Origin: Methanocella sp.
Lineage (GTDB): Archaea > Halobacteriota > Methanocellia > Methanocellales > Methanocellaceae
Assembly (NCBI RefSeq): GCF_035506375.1
Contig: NZ_DATJPM010000080.1
Location: forward strand, 39,212 to 103,211
Reading direction: 5' to 3'
DNA: 64,000 nucleotides
Positions 17,434 to 26,305 of this stretch are shown piece by piece. Positions within the stretch are counted from its first letter, which is position 1, and the number at the start of each line of letters is the position of its first letter. Under the pieces are notes generated by a model. The model saw only the letters and a list, made by a program, of their open reading frames with translations. It made no database searches and was not told the origin of the DNA. The translations under genes and the position numbers were made by a program.

Positions 17434-17990
17434 TGCGGCTCTACGTCATCGACGGCCTGGACGGCTCGGGCAAGGATACACAGGCCTATAGGCTAAAAGA
17501 GTACCTGTCTAAGGACGGCCGAGAGGTGGTTCTGCGCATACATCCCAGCCCCGATAACGCCTTCGGCCGCATATCTAAGCGCTCGCTGACGAAGAGCGGC
17601 CAACTCTGGCGCCTCGTCGCGACGCTATTCTATGGCCTGGACGTGGTGCGCTCTATCCTGCTCTATGCCCATGGCGACCGGGACGTCATCTTCGTCCGTT
17701 ATACGCTTGCCTGCGCCTACCTGCCTCAGGCCCTCATCCGGCCCGTTTATGCCGTCGTGAATCTCATTCTCCCTAAGTCGCCGAACATGTTCTTTTTGGA
17801 CGTCTCGCCCGGGGAGGCGCTGCGCCGGATAAAGGCACGGGGCGATAGCGAGGAGATGTTCGAGACGCTGCCTCACCTGGAGAAGAATCGGAATCGTGCG
17901 CTGCTTATTTTGGGGAACTGGAAGGTCGTTGACGGTAATGTGGCCCCCGAAGCCGTCTTCGACCAGATCGTAAAAAACATTACTCCGTAA
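17430..17990 (+). CDS. Thymidylate kinase-like P-loop kinase
   Basis: A 186-residue protein. The P-loop DGLDGSGKDTQAYRL has the dTMP kinase form (D-G-x-D-G-S/A-G-K-x-T-Q). It has VIFVRYTLACAYLP in place of the usual DRY segment, and a LID-like region RRIKARGDSEEMFET. The canonical DRY/DRF tyrosine motif and the second arginine cluster look altered, so it may phosphorylate something other than dTMP, for example a lipid or another nucleoside phosphate. Its coupling to the preceding polyprenol kinase-like gene makes a lipid role worth considering. Confidence 0.65.
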   Translation: MMRLYVIDGLDGSGKDTQAYRLKEYLSKDGREVVLRIHPSPDNAFGRISKRSLTKSGQLWRLVATLFYGLDVVRSILLYAHGDRDVIFVRYTLACAYLPQALIRPVYAVVNLILPKSPNMFFLDVSPGEALRRIKARGDSEEMFETLPHLEKNRNRALLILGNWKVVDGNVAPEAVFDQIVKNITP

Positions 17991-18027
17991 CAAAGTTTTA
18001 TCATTATTCAACGCGATTTTTTTACGT

Positions 18028-18834
18028 ATGATCACGATGTACGGCGTCATCGGCGACCCGATCGCGCATTCGCTCTCGCCCGCCATGCACAACGCGGCCT
18101 TCCAGGCCCTCGGCATGGACTGTTTTTACGCCCCTTTCCACGTAAAGGGCCGCAACCTCCACGAGGCCGTCAGCGGGGCCCGCTCGCTCGGCTTCGGGGG
18201 CCTCAACGTCACCATTCCCCACAAGGAGGCCGTCATCCGGTTCATCGAGGCTGACCAGGACGCCCGCAACATCGGGGCGGCCAACACCATCGATCTCAAG
18301 ACAAATAAAGCGTACAACACAGACGCGCCCGGCGCCATCCAGTCGCTGAGGGACAGCGGCGTCGAAGTGAGGAACAAGAACGTGCTCGTCCTGGGGGCCG
18401 GAGGGGCGGCGAGGGCCGTCGCCTACGGGCTTCTGAAGAACGGCGCAACGGTTACGATCGCCAATCGCACCGCCCCGAAGGCGGCCGACCTGGCGGCATA
18501 CCTGAGGGAGTACGGCGATGTCTTCGGCACGGGCATGGAACGGCTCGGAGAAAAGGTCGCCATCGCCGACGTCATCGTCAACACGACCACCGTCGGCATG
18601 GGAGAGGACGAGACGCTGGTCACGGCCGGCATGCTAAGGCCGGAACATGTGGTCTTCGACCTCGTGTATAAGCCGGTCGAGACGAAGCTCCTCGGGGAAG
18701 CGAAGGCGGCCGGGGCGAAGACCGTCGACGGCATCACCATGCTGGCGAGGCAGGGGGCCCTGTCATTCGAGATCTGGACGGGCGTGAAGCCGCCGCTCGG
18801 CATCATGGAGAGGAGTGCCCGGAATGCCGTTTAA
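18028..18834 (+). CDS. aroE: Shikimate dehydrogenase
   Basis: Reduces 3-dehydroshikimate with NADPH in the shikimate pathway. Motifs: GVIGDPIAHSLSPAMHNAAF (shikimate binding, with SLSPAMHN), GLNVTIPHKEAV with the catalytic Lys, and NTDAPG. The NADP site is LVLGAGGAARAVAYGL followed by NRT. Near the C-terminus are VNTTTVGMG and DGITMLARQGALSFEIWTG. At 268 residues it has the usual length. The ATG at 18028 follows an AT-rich stretch. Its 3' end overlaps tyrA. Confidence 0.95.
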   Translation: MITMYGVIGDPIAHSLSPAMHNAAFQALGMDCFYAPFHVKGRNLHEAVSGARSLGFGGLNVTIPHKEAVIRFIEADQDARNIGAANTIDLKTNKAYNTDAPGAIQSLRDSGVEVRNKNVLVLGAGGAARAVAYGLLKNGATVTIANRTAPKAADLAAYLREYGDVFGTGMERLGEKVAIADVIVNTTTVGMGEDETLVTAGMLRPEHVVFDLVYKPVETKLLGEAKAAGAKTVDGITMLARQGALSFEIWTGVKPPLGIMERSARNAV

Positions 18835-20095
18835 GGTTCTTATCGTCGGCGGCGCCGGGGGCATGGGCCGCTGGTGCGCTACGCTATTCAAGAATGCCGG
18901 GCTGGAAGTGTCGATCAGCTCCCGGGGCGACGCCACGGACATGGCGCGCTCGCTGGGCGTCGGCCTGTCCCGGCCGGAGCACTCAGGAGCCTTTGACATC
19001 GTAGTCCTGTCTGTGCCGATCGATGCAATCGACCCCGCCGCTTCGGAGGCGGCGCCTAACATGAAGCCCGGCTCGCTGCTCATGGACCTCTCTTCCCTGA
19101 AAGTGAAGCCCATCGATGCGATGCTCAGGCACGCGCCGCCCGGCGTCGAGGTGATCGGCGCTCATCCACTTTTCGGCCCGGGCTCTGAAAGCCGGGGGAT
19201 GAGCGTCGTGCTCGTTCCCACGGAAAGGAGCGAGCGCTGGCTGTCCATTATTAAAGATATCTTCACGGACGCCGGCTATGGGATGCTAGAGACGACGGCA
19301 GAGCGGCACGACAAGGCCATGGCGGTCGTCCAGGGTTTGACGCATTTCATGTACGTGTCCATGGGGCGCACCCTCGAAAAGGCGAACGTTGACCTGAAGG
19401 AAACATCGGCCTTCCGGACGCCGGTCTACGGCATCACAAAGGAGCTTCTCGGCCGTGTCCTGTCCCAGAGCCCCGGGCTGTACGCGCTCATCCAGTCGTC
19501 GGAACCAGCGGGCGAGATCCGGCGCGCCTACGTTGATGCCTGCAGGGAGCTGGCGTCGGAGCTGGACGCGGGCGACATTGAAAAATTCATCCGTGACTTC
19601 GAGTCCGCCGCCCGCTACTATGGCGATACCGCGGGCGCACGGAAGCGCTCCGAGCGCATCATCCGCTGCGATATGGAGATGCGGCGGCGGGTCCTGGACG
19701 CCGTGGGCCAGGAGCGCGCCTTCGAATACGGCGGCAGGGCGGTCAACGGCATCGTGAAAAGGGCCGGCCCCGACGACTTCACGCTGGAGACGCCCGACGG
19801 CCCAATGACTTTAAAGTACGAGGACGTTTCGGCCGCCAGCGGCACGCCCGGCGCCGGACCCTTCGTGGGCCGGGATATCCTGGTAAAGATGCCCATCGGT
19901 GCCGACCCTTCGGTACTCAAGGGGGTGCTGTCATATATCGAGGGCGTTCAGTGTACGGGCTTCGAGACCTCGGACGCCCCGGGGCCGGACTTCGTCGTCT
20001 GCCGCTTTACCATAAGTGTGCCGGCGGGACGGAGCGAAGAGGTATTACAGAAGATCTTGAAAACGATCTGGGGACTGGGGCTCGAGGTAAAATAG
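18824..20095 (+). CDS. tyrA: Prephenate dehydrogenase with C-terminal extension
   Basis: Converts prephenate to 4-hydroxyphenylpyruvate for tyrosine synthesis. The Rossmann motif VLIVGGAGGMGRWCATLF is at the N-terminus, then DIVVLSVPIDAI, DLSSLKVKPIDAM, GAHPLFGPGSESRGM and the helical QGLTHFMYVSMGRTLEK. Residues from about 295 form an extra domain (RAVNGIVKRAGPDDFTLETP through AGRSEEVLQKIL), as in the long archaeal TyrA proteins; it may be regulatory. I chose ATG 18824, which has GAGGAG nine bases upstream, over GTG 18815. It overlaps aroE by 11 bp. Confidence 0.9.
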   Translation: MPFKVLIVGGAGGMGRWCATLFKNAGLEVSISSRGDATDMARSLGVGLSRPEHSGAFDIVVLSVPIDAIDPAASEAAPNMKPGSLLMDLSSLKVKPIDAMLRHAPPGVEVIGAHPLFGPGSESRGMSVVLVPTERSERWLSIIKDIFTDAGYGMLETTAERHDKAMAVVQGLTHFMYVSMGRTLEKANVDLKETSAFRTPVYGITKELLGRVLSQSPGLYALIQSSEPAGEIRRAYVDACRELASELDAGDIEKFIRDFESAARYYGDTAGARKRSERIIRCDMEMRRRVLDAVGQERAFEYGGRAVNGIVKRAGPDDFTLETPDGPMTLKYEDVSAASGTPGAGPFVGRDILVKMPIGADPSVLKGVLSYIEGVQCTGFETSDAPGPDFVVCRFTISVPAGRSEEVLQKILKTIWGLGLEVK

Positions 20096-20177
20096 CCTGA
20101 TCCTGTCAGCTATGCCGTCTCGGAGTGTCGTTTCACTGGCACTGATAAGATAATTTATGAAGCCGCTATAAAAAATA

Positions 20178-20462
20178 TTAGGGCAGCCGCCCCTCGCCCG
20201 AAAGCTCATGCTGCCGGCTGATGCTCATGTCGATGATGATCTTGAAAAGCTCCTTGACGGCCCCGGTATCCAGGCCCAGCTCGACGGCCCTCTCCATGGC
20301 ACGCTTGACGACGAGCTCGTTCTGCCTGTCGTCGTTAATGGCCATGCCTTCCTTCTTTTTGATCTCCACGATGCGGCTGGCGAGCTGCATGCGCTTCGCC
20401 AGCAGGCGTAAAATCTCGAGGTCGACTTTTTTTACCTCATCTCGCACTTCTTCAAGGGACAT
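20178..20462 (-). CDS. Chorismate mutase, AroQ type
   Basis: A 94-residue all-helical protein. SLEEVRDEVKKVDLEILRLL is helix 1, with the catalytic Arg next in KRMQLASRIVEIKKKEG, then DRQNELVVKRA and a last helix with SISRQHEL. It rearranges chorismate to prephenate, feeding the tyrA product encoded on the opposite strand. I chose ATG 20462 because GGTGA lies 7 bases upstream; GTG 20474 would overlap aroK. It sits 8 bp behind aroK and converges with tyrA. Confidence 0.9.
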   Translation of the reverse strand: MSLEEVRDEVKKVDLEILRLLAKRMQLASRIVEIKKKEGMAINDDRQNELVVKRAMERAVELGLDTGAVKELFKIIIDMSISRQHELSGEGRLP

Positions 20463-20470
20463 GATGCAAC

Positions 20471-21313
20471 TCACCTGAGCGTATAGGCTCCCGTATTATT
20501 AGTCTTTGTTATGATCACTCTACCGGGGTAGGACGACCAGGCGGCCTTCAGCCTGTCCAGCTTTTCGCCTTCGGCCAGCGCCACGTAGGACGGCCCGGTG
20601 CCCGACAGGCTCACCGCGTCCACGCCCAGCTCCAGAGCTGCCACCATGGGCTCCGCGCTGTAGCCCAGCGCCGCCGTATAGAGGAAGCCGTTCAGCGTCA
20701 TGGCCTTCCGGTATTCGCCGCGCATGGCCATTTCAAAGGCCGCGTCCACCCAGGGCCCGATGGCCCGGGAACGGGCAACGTTCGTCTGGCTGGAAAAGGC
20801 TTTTTTATCCGGGGCATAGATAACGACGTCCGACTCGATGGTCTCCCGCTTCAGCAGCTCGTTCGTCTTATTATCCGTCATCACGACGCCGCCCAGCATG
20901 GAAGCGCAGGCGTCGTCGAAGGCGCCCGTGATTGACACGCCCGAATCGAGCGCCGCCCGCACGCCGAGGCGCGTCATCTCCAGGGGCTCCATGTCCCGGC
21001 CGATGGCCCGCAGCGTGGCCAGGACTGTCGCGTTGGCCGCGGCGCTGGACGACTTCAGGCCGCTGGCCTGGGGCAGCTGGCTCTTCGTCCTTATTTTCGC
21101 GCCCGAGTCGACGTCGAAATGCCTCAGCACCAGCTCGCAGGCCCTCTCGATGAGCCGCGTATCGCCTCCCCCCTCGATCTCACCCTCGATGAGGTCGCCT
21201 TTTAGCGCTACATCGGCCTCCGTCCTTAAGTCTATCCCGAAGGCGCTGCCTTTGTAGGTGGCGATGGCGTTAATGACCGTGCCCGCGCCGAACGCTATGC
21301 CGTGGCCATTCAT
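20471..21313 (-). CDS. aroK: Shikimate kinase, archaeal GHMP type
   Basis: Phosphorylates shikimate with ATP. It belongs to the GHMP superfamily, not the bacterial P-loop AroK. After the start NGHGIAFGAGTVINAIATYK comes the ATP motif LPQASGLKSSSAAANATVL (PxxxGLGSSAA-like) at about residues 83-101. VSLSGTGPSYVAL lies near the C-terminus (GHMP motif 3). I placed the start at ATG 21313, since GGAG is 7 bases upstream and homologues begin there; the longer frame to 21364 adds 17 unrelated residues. Confidence 0.92.
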   Translation of the reverse strand: MNGHGIAFGAGTVINAIATYKGSAFGIDLRTEADVALKGDLIEGEIEGGGDTRLIERACELVLRHFDVDSGAKIRTKSQLPQASGLKSSSAAANATVLATLRAIGRDMEPLEMTRLGVRAALDSGVSITGAFDDACASMLGGVVMTDNKTNELLKRETIESDVVIYAPDKKAFSSQTNVARSRAIGPWVDAAFEMAMRGEYRKAMTLNGFLYTAALGYSAEPMVAALELGVDAVSLSGTGPSYVALAEGEKLDRLKAAWSSYPGRVIITKTNNTGAYTLR

Positions 21314-21424
21314 GGTCCTGCTCCGTGCGATATGATAGCACGATTCATATATATCATTATCCAATAATTATGGTAAGCGCTATGCGATAACCTTTATCTA
21401 CGCGCGCCCTCAAAAACAATCCTC

Positions 21425-22375
21425 ATGAGCGAGTTACGCCGGGACTATTTTCTCGACCGATGGGTCATCATCGCGACCGACCGCGCCAGGCGGCCAAGCG
21501 ACTTTATCAGGGCTCGCGAGCCTCCCGGGGGAGCGCAGGGCTGCTCATTTTGTCCAGGCTTTGAGGATAAGACGCCACCGAGCAAGGCGAGCTACTTCGA
21601 CGGGGACCACCGGCCGGACGAGCCGGGCAGGCCCCCTCTGACGGGATGGACAGTAAGGGTGATACCCAACCTGTACCCGGCCGTAAAGGAGGGGGGCGTC
21701 ATGCTCATGAACGACATGAGCCTGTCCGCTTCCGGGGTCCACGAGGTCATCGTGGAGAGTCCCGTGCACGACCGCCATCCCCAGTTCATGTCCGACGACG
21801 AGATAAAGCGCCTCTTCCGCGTCTACCGGGACCGGTTCTCGAAAATCGCAAAAATACCGTACGTCCGGTACATCTCCTTATTCCGGAACTACGGCCGGGA
21901 GGCCGGTGCGTCGCTGGCCCACGCCCATTCCCAGATCATCGCCCTCCCCATCGTGCCCCGTGAGATCACCGACCAGCGAGGCCTCGACTATGGCCCGGTC
22001 ATCAAGGAAGAATCGGGCTCCCCGAGGGCCGTCCTGGAGTCGGCCCACACCGTGGCCATCGCCCCTTTCGCGTCCTGCTATACCTACGAGGTCTGGGTCA
22101 TCCCGAAGCGGAAGTGCAGGAACATCGCGGAGATGACGGACGAGGAGCGGGACGACTTCGCCGTAACGTCCAGGGACGCTCTCTCCCGCCTGTCGAAGCT
22201 GCTTTCGGACCCTCCGTACAATTATGCGTTCGTCCAGTCGATCGACGACGACGTGTACCTGCACCTGTGCATCTACCCCAAGCTCGGAATCGAGGCCGGC
22301 TTCGAGCTTAACACGCGGGTCCACATAAACTCCGTAACTCCCGAAAGCGCGGCGAAAAGCCTGCGGGAGATATAG
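21425..22375 (+). CDS. galT: Galactose-1-phosphate uridylyltransferase family
   Basis: A 316-residue HIT-superfamily nucleotidyl transferase. It opens with ELRRDYFLDRWVIIATDRARRP. The zinc pair is in CSFCPGFE (about residues 41-48). It then has VRVIPNLYPAV, HEVIVESPVHDRH and the active-site HAHSQIIALP (HxHxQ, with His as nucleotidyl carrier). ALVFEVWVIPKR-like TYEVWVIPKRK comes later. In archaea it may use ADP- or UDP-glucose. It is followed by a starch-synthase-like glycosyltransferase, which suggests sugar-nucleotide or glycogen metabolism. Confidence 0.88.
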   Translation: MSELRRDYFLDRWVIIATDRARRPSDFIRAREPPGGAQGCSFCPGFEDKTPPSKASYFDGDHRPDEPGRPPLTGWTVRVIPNLYPAVKEGGVMLMNDMSLSASGVHEVIVESPVHDRHPQFMSDDEIKRLFRVYRDRFSKIAKIPYVRYISLFRNYGREAGASLAHAHSQIIALPIVPREITDQRGLDYGPVIKEESGSPRAVLESAHTVAIAPFASCYTYEVWVIPKRKCRNIAEMTDEERDDFAVTSRDALSRLSKLLSDPPYNYAFVQSIDDDVYLHLCIYPKLGIEAGFELNTRVHINSVTPESAAKSLREI

Positions 22376-22426
22376 CCGTTAAAAGCCGGCCCCACATATT
22401 TTATAAATACAAAATAATTTTTATTC

Positions 22427-23674
22427 GTGAGGATCGCCTTTTTCGCATGGGAGTACCCGCCCCGCTTAGTCGGCGGCCTGGGCACATACGCCGAATACAT
22501 AACGAGAGAGTATGTCCGGCTGGGGAACGACGTCACCGTGCTCACCATGAACAACGGGAGCCTGAAGACCAGCGAGGTGATGCAAGGCGTCGCGGTACAC
22601 AGGCCCCTGGGCGTGGATGTCTCCGGCCTGCTCAAAGTCATCGCCGATGGCGAGCTCCGATCATGGGGAGACCAGCTCCGCTTTTTCAGTTCCATTCTGG
22701 TGAACGATATCCTGTGCTGCGCAAAGCTGTCCAACCAGCTCGTCCGGGCCGAGGGGTCCAGGTTCGACATAGCCTGCGTCCACGACTGGATGGGAGCCAT
22801 GGCCGCCCCCACACTCAAGAGCGAGCTGTCCCTGCCCCTGGTATTCCACGTCCACTCGACCGAATGGGGCCGTAGCGGCGGCCGGGGCAGCAAGGCGGTG
22901 AACGACATCGAATTTTTGGGCGCTACGACGGCGGACCGCATTATCACCGTCAGCTACGCCATGAAGGAGGACCTGGCCGGCCACGGCTGGCCGGCGGACA
23001 GGATACACGTCGTCTGGAACGGCATCGACCCGGACACGTACGACCCCGCGAAAGCCGCCATGGACGAAGTCGCCGCACTGAGGAAACGCTACGGCATTGA
23101 CACGGGAAAGATGATACTGTTCGTGGGCCGGCTCAACTGGGTCAAGGGCATCATGAACCTTGTCCAGGCCATGCCCGCCGTGCTCATAGAGCACCCGGAG
23201 GCTAAGCTGGTAATCCTGGGGACCGGGGACGAGGAGAACGATGTCCGGCACCTGGCAGCCCGCCTGGGCCTCGAGAAAAGCGTCATATGCCGGTTCGAGT
23301 TCGTGTCCGAGCACGAGCGCATCCTGCACTACGCGGCCTCGGACCTCTGCGTCTTTCCCTCGATCTATGAGCCGTTCGGCATCGTGAGCCTGGAGGCCAT
23401 GGCCATGGAGAAGCCCATCGTCGTCGGGGCGAGCGGCGTATCCGGCCTCAAGGAGCAGGTGGTCAGCGGCGGGGACGGCAGGACGGGAGTTCACGTCGAC
23501 GGCAACTCTCCCGCTGACATTGCCTGGGGGATCAATGAAGCGCTCCAGGACGAGGTCCGCATGAAGCGCTGGGGCAAGGCCGCCAGAAAGAGGGTGCTGG
23601 AATATTTCACCTGGGATAAGGTGGCCCGGGAAACGCTGAGCATCTACGAGGAGCTGTTACATGAGCGCCGATGA
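22427..23674 (+). CDS. Glycosyltransferase, GT4/GT5 (glycogen/starch-synthase-like)
   Basis: A 415-residue GT-B enzyme. The N-terminus RIAFFAWEYPPRLVGGLGTY has the GGLG nucleotide-sugar loop of starch synthases. HDWMGAMAAPTLK is the HDW motif, followed by HSTEWGRSGG. The C-terminal domain has ILFVGRLNWVKGIMNLVQAM and the sugar-nucleotide motif FPSIYEPFGIVSLEAMAMEKP (E-x7-E). It probably uses ADP- or UDP-glucose. It starts with GTG 22427. Its 3' end overlaps the next small gene by 14 bp. Confidence 0.85.
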   Translation: MRIAFFAWEYPPRLVGGLGTYAEYITREYVRLGNDVTVLTMNNGSLKTSEVMQGVAVHRPLGVDVSGLLKVIADGELRSWGDQLRFFSSILVNDILCCAKLSNQLVRAEGSRFDIACVHDWMGAMAAPTLKSELSLPLVFHVHSTEWGRSGGRGSKAVNDIEFLGATTADRIITVSYAMKEDLAGHGWPADRIHVVWNGIDPDTYDPAKAAMDEVAALRKRYGIDTGKMILFVGRLNWVKGIMNLVQAMPAVLIEHPEAKLVILGTGDEENDVRHLAARLGLEKSVICRFEFVSEHERILHYAASDLCVFPSIYEPFGIVSLEAMAMEKPIVVGASGVSGLKEQVVSGGDGRTGVHVDGNSPADIAWGINEALQDEVRMKRWGKAARKRVLEYFTWDKVARETLSIYEELLHERR

Positions 23675-23930
23675 CGACAGGAGAGCGGTCGCAAGGCGCC
23701 TGTTCAGGCCCGAGGATAAGAGGCCGTATGTCTTTAACGGCAAGCCGCTCAAGGACTTAAAGGACTTAAAGGACTACCTCGTCGCATTCACGGGCAGGGA
23801 GGCGCTCTGGGTGGCATCCTGGCTCGAATATTTAGGGGACACGGAGTCCGCAAAGCGCATCCGCCGCAAGCCACGGGAATTCAAGGAGATCGTGCTAAAA
23901 AGGTATAAGGAGCTGAAGCCTTACCTCTGA
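23661..23930 (+). CDS. Small basic protein coupled to the glycosyltransferase (unknown)
   Basis: An 89-residue, strongly charged, helical protein, MSADDDRRAVARRLFRPEDK followed by KDLKDLKDYLVAFTGREALW and a Lys/Arg-rich end. It overlaps the glycosyltransferase gene by 14 bp, so co-translation is likely, and it meets the DJ-1 gene tail to tail. Codons for the KDL repeat are three near-exact 9-bp units. I recognise no family. A regulatory or assembly role for the neighbouring enzyme is possible but not shown. Confidence 0.6.
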   Translation: MSADDDRRAVARRLFRPEDKRPYVFNGKPLKDLKDLKDYLVAFTGREALWVASWLEYLGDTESAKRIRRKPREFKEIVLKRYKELKPYL

Positions 23931-24481
23931 ACAGTCGTCTGAATCCTTTTGTATAAAAGCGCCAGGATCATGCCGGCAAACTCCTTCGCGTACTCCGGCC
24001 CGGCGCCCGTGACCACGTTCCCGTCCACGACGACGCCCTCGCCCACGTATGTCTCGCCCGCCTTTTTTAGTACTTCCAGCGCCTCAGGATCGGGATAGAC
24101 TGTGCCTTTTCGGCCTCGCATGATGCCCGCGATGGCGGGTATCGCGCCGGAAATACATATGGCGCCGATGATCTTGCCTTTCTCGTTCGCCTCACTCACC
24201 TTTCGCAGGAGGGCCTCGTCATTCCACAGATATTGTCTCGCGCCCCGGCCTCCTGCGATGACGAGCGCGTTAAGGTCATCTACATTGATGTCCTCGATGT
24301 GCAGGTCGGGGTCAGTCGACCCGCCCTCCGAGCCGTTGATGGTCTTCTTCGTCGTGCTGGCCGTGAGCACGAAGGCGCCGGCCGCGGAAAAAACGTCTTC
24401 GGGCACGAACAGCTCCTCGTCCCTGAACCCTTCCGGGGCGGCCACCAGCACGATCTCCGTATTGCCGAGGTCGAACTCCAT
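23921..24481 (-). CDS. DJ-1/PfpI family protein
   Basis: A 186-residue class I amidotransferase-like fold. Motifs: VLVAAPEGFRDEELF, LNALVIAGGRGARQYLW and the nucleophile elbow IIGAICISGAIPAIAG. The conserved Cys is in AICISG, with an acidic Glu earlier in FRDEE. The C-terminal GNVVTGAGPEYAKEFAGMIL is typical. Family members act as peptidases, glyoxalases or stress chaperones; which one applies here is not clear. I took ATG 24481 rather than GTG 24505 because the family starts just before EIVLVAAP. Confidence 0.82.
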   Translation of the reverse strand: MEFDLGNTEIVLVAAPEGFRDEELFVPEDVFSAAGAFVLTASTTKKTINGSEGGSTDPDLHIEDINVDDLNALVIAGGRGARQYLWNDEALLRKVSEANEKGKIIGAICISGAIPAIAGIMRGRKGTVYPDPEALEVLKKAGETYVGEGVVVDGNVVTGAGPEYAKEFAGMILALLYKRIQTTVQR

Positions 24482-24555
24482 GAGTATCACGATAAAGAAT
24501 AGCACAAGCCTGGTAAAGACTCTTTATCTCCGCTTTCACGGAAATCGGCCGGGCC

Positions 24556-25416
24556 CTATTCCAGTATGAAATCCCGGACTAACGCCTTGAGCTTCCCGGG
24601 CTCCTCCACGAACGTGAAGTGCCCGGAGCCCTCGAATATCTCCAGCCGGGAGCCCGGTATGCGCCTGTGGATCTCTTCCGACATCCCGGCCGTCGTGATG
24701 AAGTCGTGCCGGCCCACGATGACCAGCGTCGGCGCCTTTATTCCCGCCAGCCGGGGCCGCAGGTCCATGCAGGGCGCCTCCAGCTCGTTGAAGCACTTGA
24801 GCGGCGCCATGCGGAGCGGCAGGCCCATTGTACGACGGCGATAGGCCTCGGCGCGCCCGTCGAACTCCCTAAAGTAGAACCTGATCTCGTCAGCCCAGAG
24901 CTTCGTCATGTCCTCGTCCGTCCTGTATTCCCCCGCCCACTCCTTCTGCAGTGCGGCATACGACTCCGGGAACCAGGGCTTTTCCCGATACGCCTGGACT
25001 GCGGCGTTTATATCCTTTAAGAGCTCGCCGAAGTAGGCCGACGTGTCCAGCAGGACGAGCTTTGAAAGGGAGTCAGGATAGGTGAAGGCGAACTGCTGTG
25101 CGATCATGCCGCCGTGGGACCAGCCCAGCACGGCGGGCCTATCCAGCCTCAGGTGCCGCCGCAGCGCCTCAACGTCCGCGGCATAGTCCCCCAGCAGATA
25201 GCCGTCCCCGCACGGCGCCGCCGCGGACAGCCCGGAGCCACGGGGGTGCATAACGATGAGCGTGACAAACTCGCCGATGTCCGCCAGGCTCTCGAAGCCG
25301 CGGGCGTCCATGCCCGGCCCCCCGTATATGGCTATGAGGGCCGGCCCCGAGCCCGACACTGTGTAGTGAACGCGGACGCCGTTCAGCAGGGCGTCATGCT
25401 CTCCAGGTTCCAGCAT
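24556..25416 (-). CDS. Alpha/beta hydrolase (proline-iminopeptidase-like)
   Basis: About 286 residues. The oxyanion region is IAIYGGPGMDARGFESL, followed by the MHPRGSGLS strand-loop, the nucleophile GWSHGGMIAQQFAF and the late Asp/His in VIVGRHDFIT and GSGHFTFVEEP. HGGPG-type openings occur in prolyl aminopeptidases and related esterases. The start is uncertain: upstream in-frame codons reach 25500 but overlap the divergent neighbour, and the domain begins at about DALLNGVRVHYTVSGSG, so I used ATG 25416. Confidence 0.8.
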   Translation of the reverse strand: MLEPGEHDALLNGVRVHYTVSGSGPALIAIYGGPGMDARGFESLADIGEFVTLIVMHPRGSGLSAAAPCGDGYLLGDYAADVEALRRHLRLDRPAVLGWSHGGMIAQQFAFTYPDSLSKLVLLDTSAYFGELLKDINAAVQAYREKPWFPESYAALQKEWAGEYRTDEDMTKLWADEIRFYFREFDGRAEAYRRRTMGLPLRMAPLKCFNELEAPCMDLRPRLAGIKAPTLVIVGRHDFITTAGMSEEIHRRIPGSRLEIFEGSGHFTFVEEPGKLKALVRDFILE

Positions 25417-25498
25417 CGCAAGTACAGTACGGCCGCTTTCCCAATGTATTTTTCGCAGGCGCGGAACCATTATCATCGCGGACGCCGGATTGTTACTC

Positions 25499-26305
25499 AT
25501 GTATTATGGAACGCTCGCCGATCCGAAGGGCGATAGCGACATCCTGCAGGAGATCTATTACGCGAAGGATGCCGGCTTCGATTTTCTGGAGATCAGCGCC
25601 GAGGGGCCGAAGTTCCCGACCTCGAAGCTTTTATCGCGCGTCAGCGACATTAAAAAAGCCCGGGATGAGACCGGCATCTTCTTCACCTGCCACACGCCCT
25701 GGGGCTGGAACGTGGGTAACCCGTATAAGCCCATCCGCGATGCCACGGTGAACGAGGTCATCGACGTCATCGGCTTCGCCGAGGAGATCGAGGCCCGGCT
25801 GGTCACGGTGCACATGCACACCAGGTTCGGGCTCTACCCGAAGGACGAGATGATACGGTACATGGCCGAAGGGCTAGGCGCTTTATGCGACCGCGCGGAG
25901 AAGTCGGGCATGACGGTCACCGTTGAGAACGTGGACCAGAGCGTCGAGGACTTTAAGAAATTGTTCGGCCTGGAGCCCCGGGCGAAGTTCCACCTGGACG
26001 TCGGCCACGCCAACATCTCCTGTAAGGGCGGCGCCAACATCGCCGATTTCATCGAGACTTTCAAGGATCGCCTGTACCACGTCCACGTGCACGACAACAA
26101 GGGCGGCCACGGCGTGGACGGCGACCTGCATTTAGCCCTGGGCATGGGCAACATCGACTGGCACAGGGTGGTGAACGCGCTCAAGGCTGCAAAATACAAC
26201 AGGACCGTGACCTTCGAGGTGTTCTCGAAGAACCGGCAGTACCTGGAGATGAGCCTGGACGTGTTCAAGAGCCTCGCCGGCGGGTGGGCGCCAACCGACG
26301 ACTGA
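25499..26305 (+). CDS. Sugar-phosphate isomerase/epimerase-like TIM barrel
   Basis: A 268-residue protein of the AP endonuclease 2/xylose isomerase-like family. It has DAGFDFLEISAEGP (strand 1-2), LVTVHMHTRF, VTVENVDQSVEDF (Glu metal ligand), KFHLDVGHANI and LYHVHVHDNKGGHGVDGDLH, with the typical Glu/Asp/His metal site, and a last strand VTFEVFSK. It could be an isomerase, epimerase or endonuclease; the sugar-epimerase reading is favoured by its length. ATG 25499 is preferred over TTG 25490. There is no clear Shine-Dalgarno. Confidence 0.75.
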   Translation: MYYGTLADPKGDSDILQEIYYAKDAGFDFLEISAEGPKFPTSKLLSRVSDIKKARDETGIFFTCHTPWGWNVGNPYKPIRDATVNEVIDVIGFAEEIEARLVTVHMHTRFGLYPKDEMIRYMAEGLGALCDRAEKSGMTVTVENVDQSVEDFKKLFGLEPRAKFHLDVGHANISCKGGANIADFIETFKDRLYHVHVHDNKGGHGVDGDLHLALGMGNIDWHRVVNALKAAKYNRTVTFEVFSKNRQYLEMSLDVFKSLAGGWAPTDD

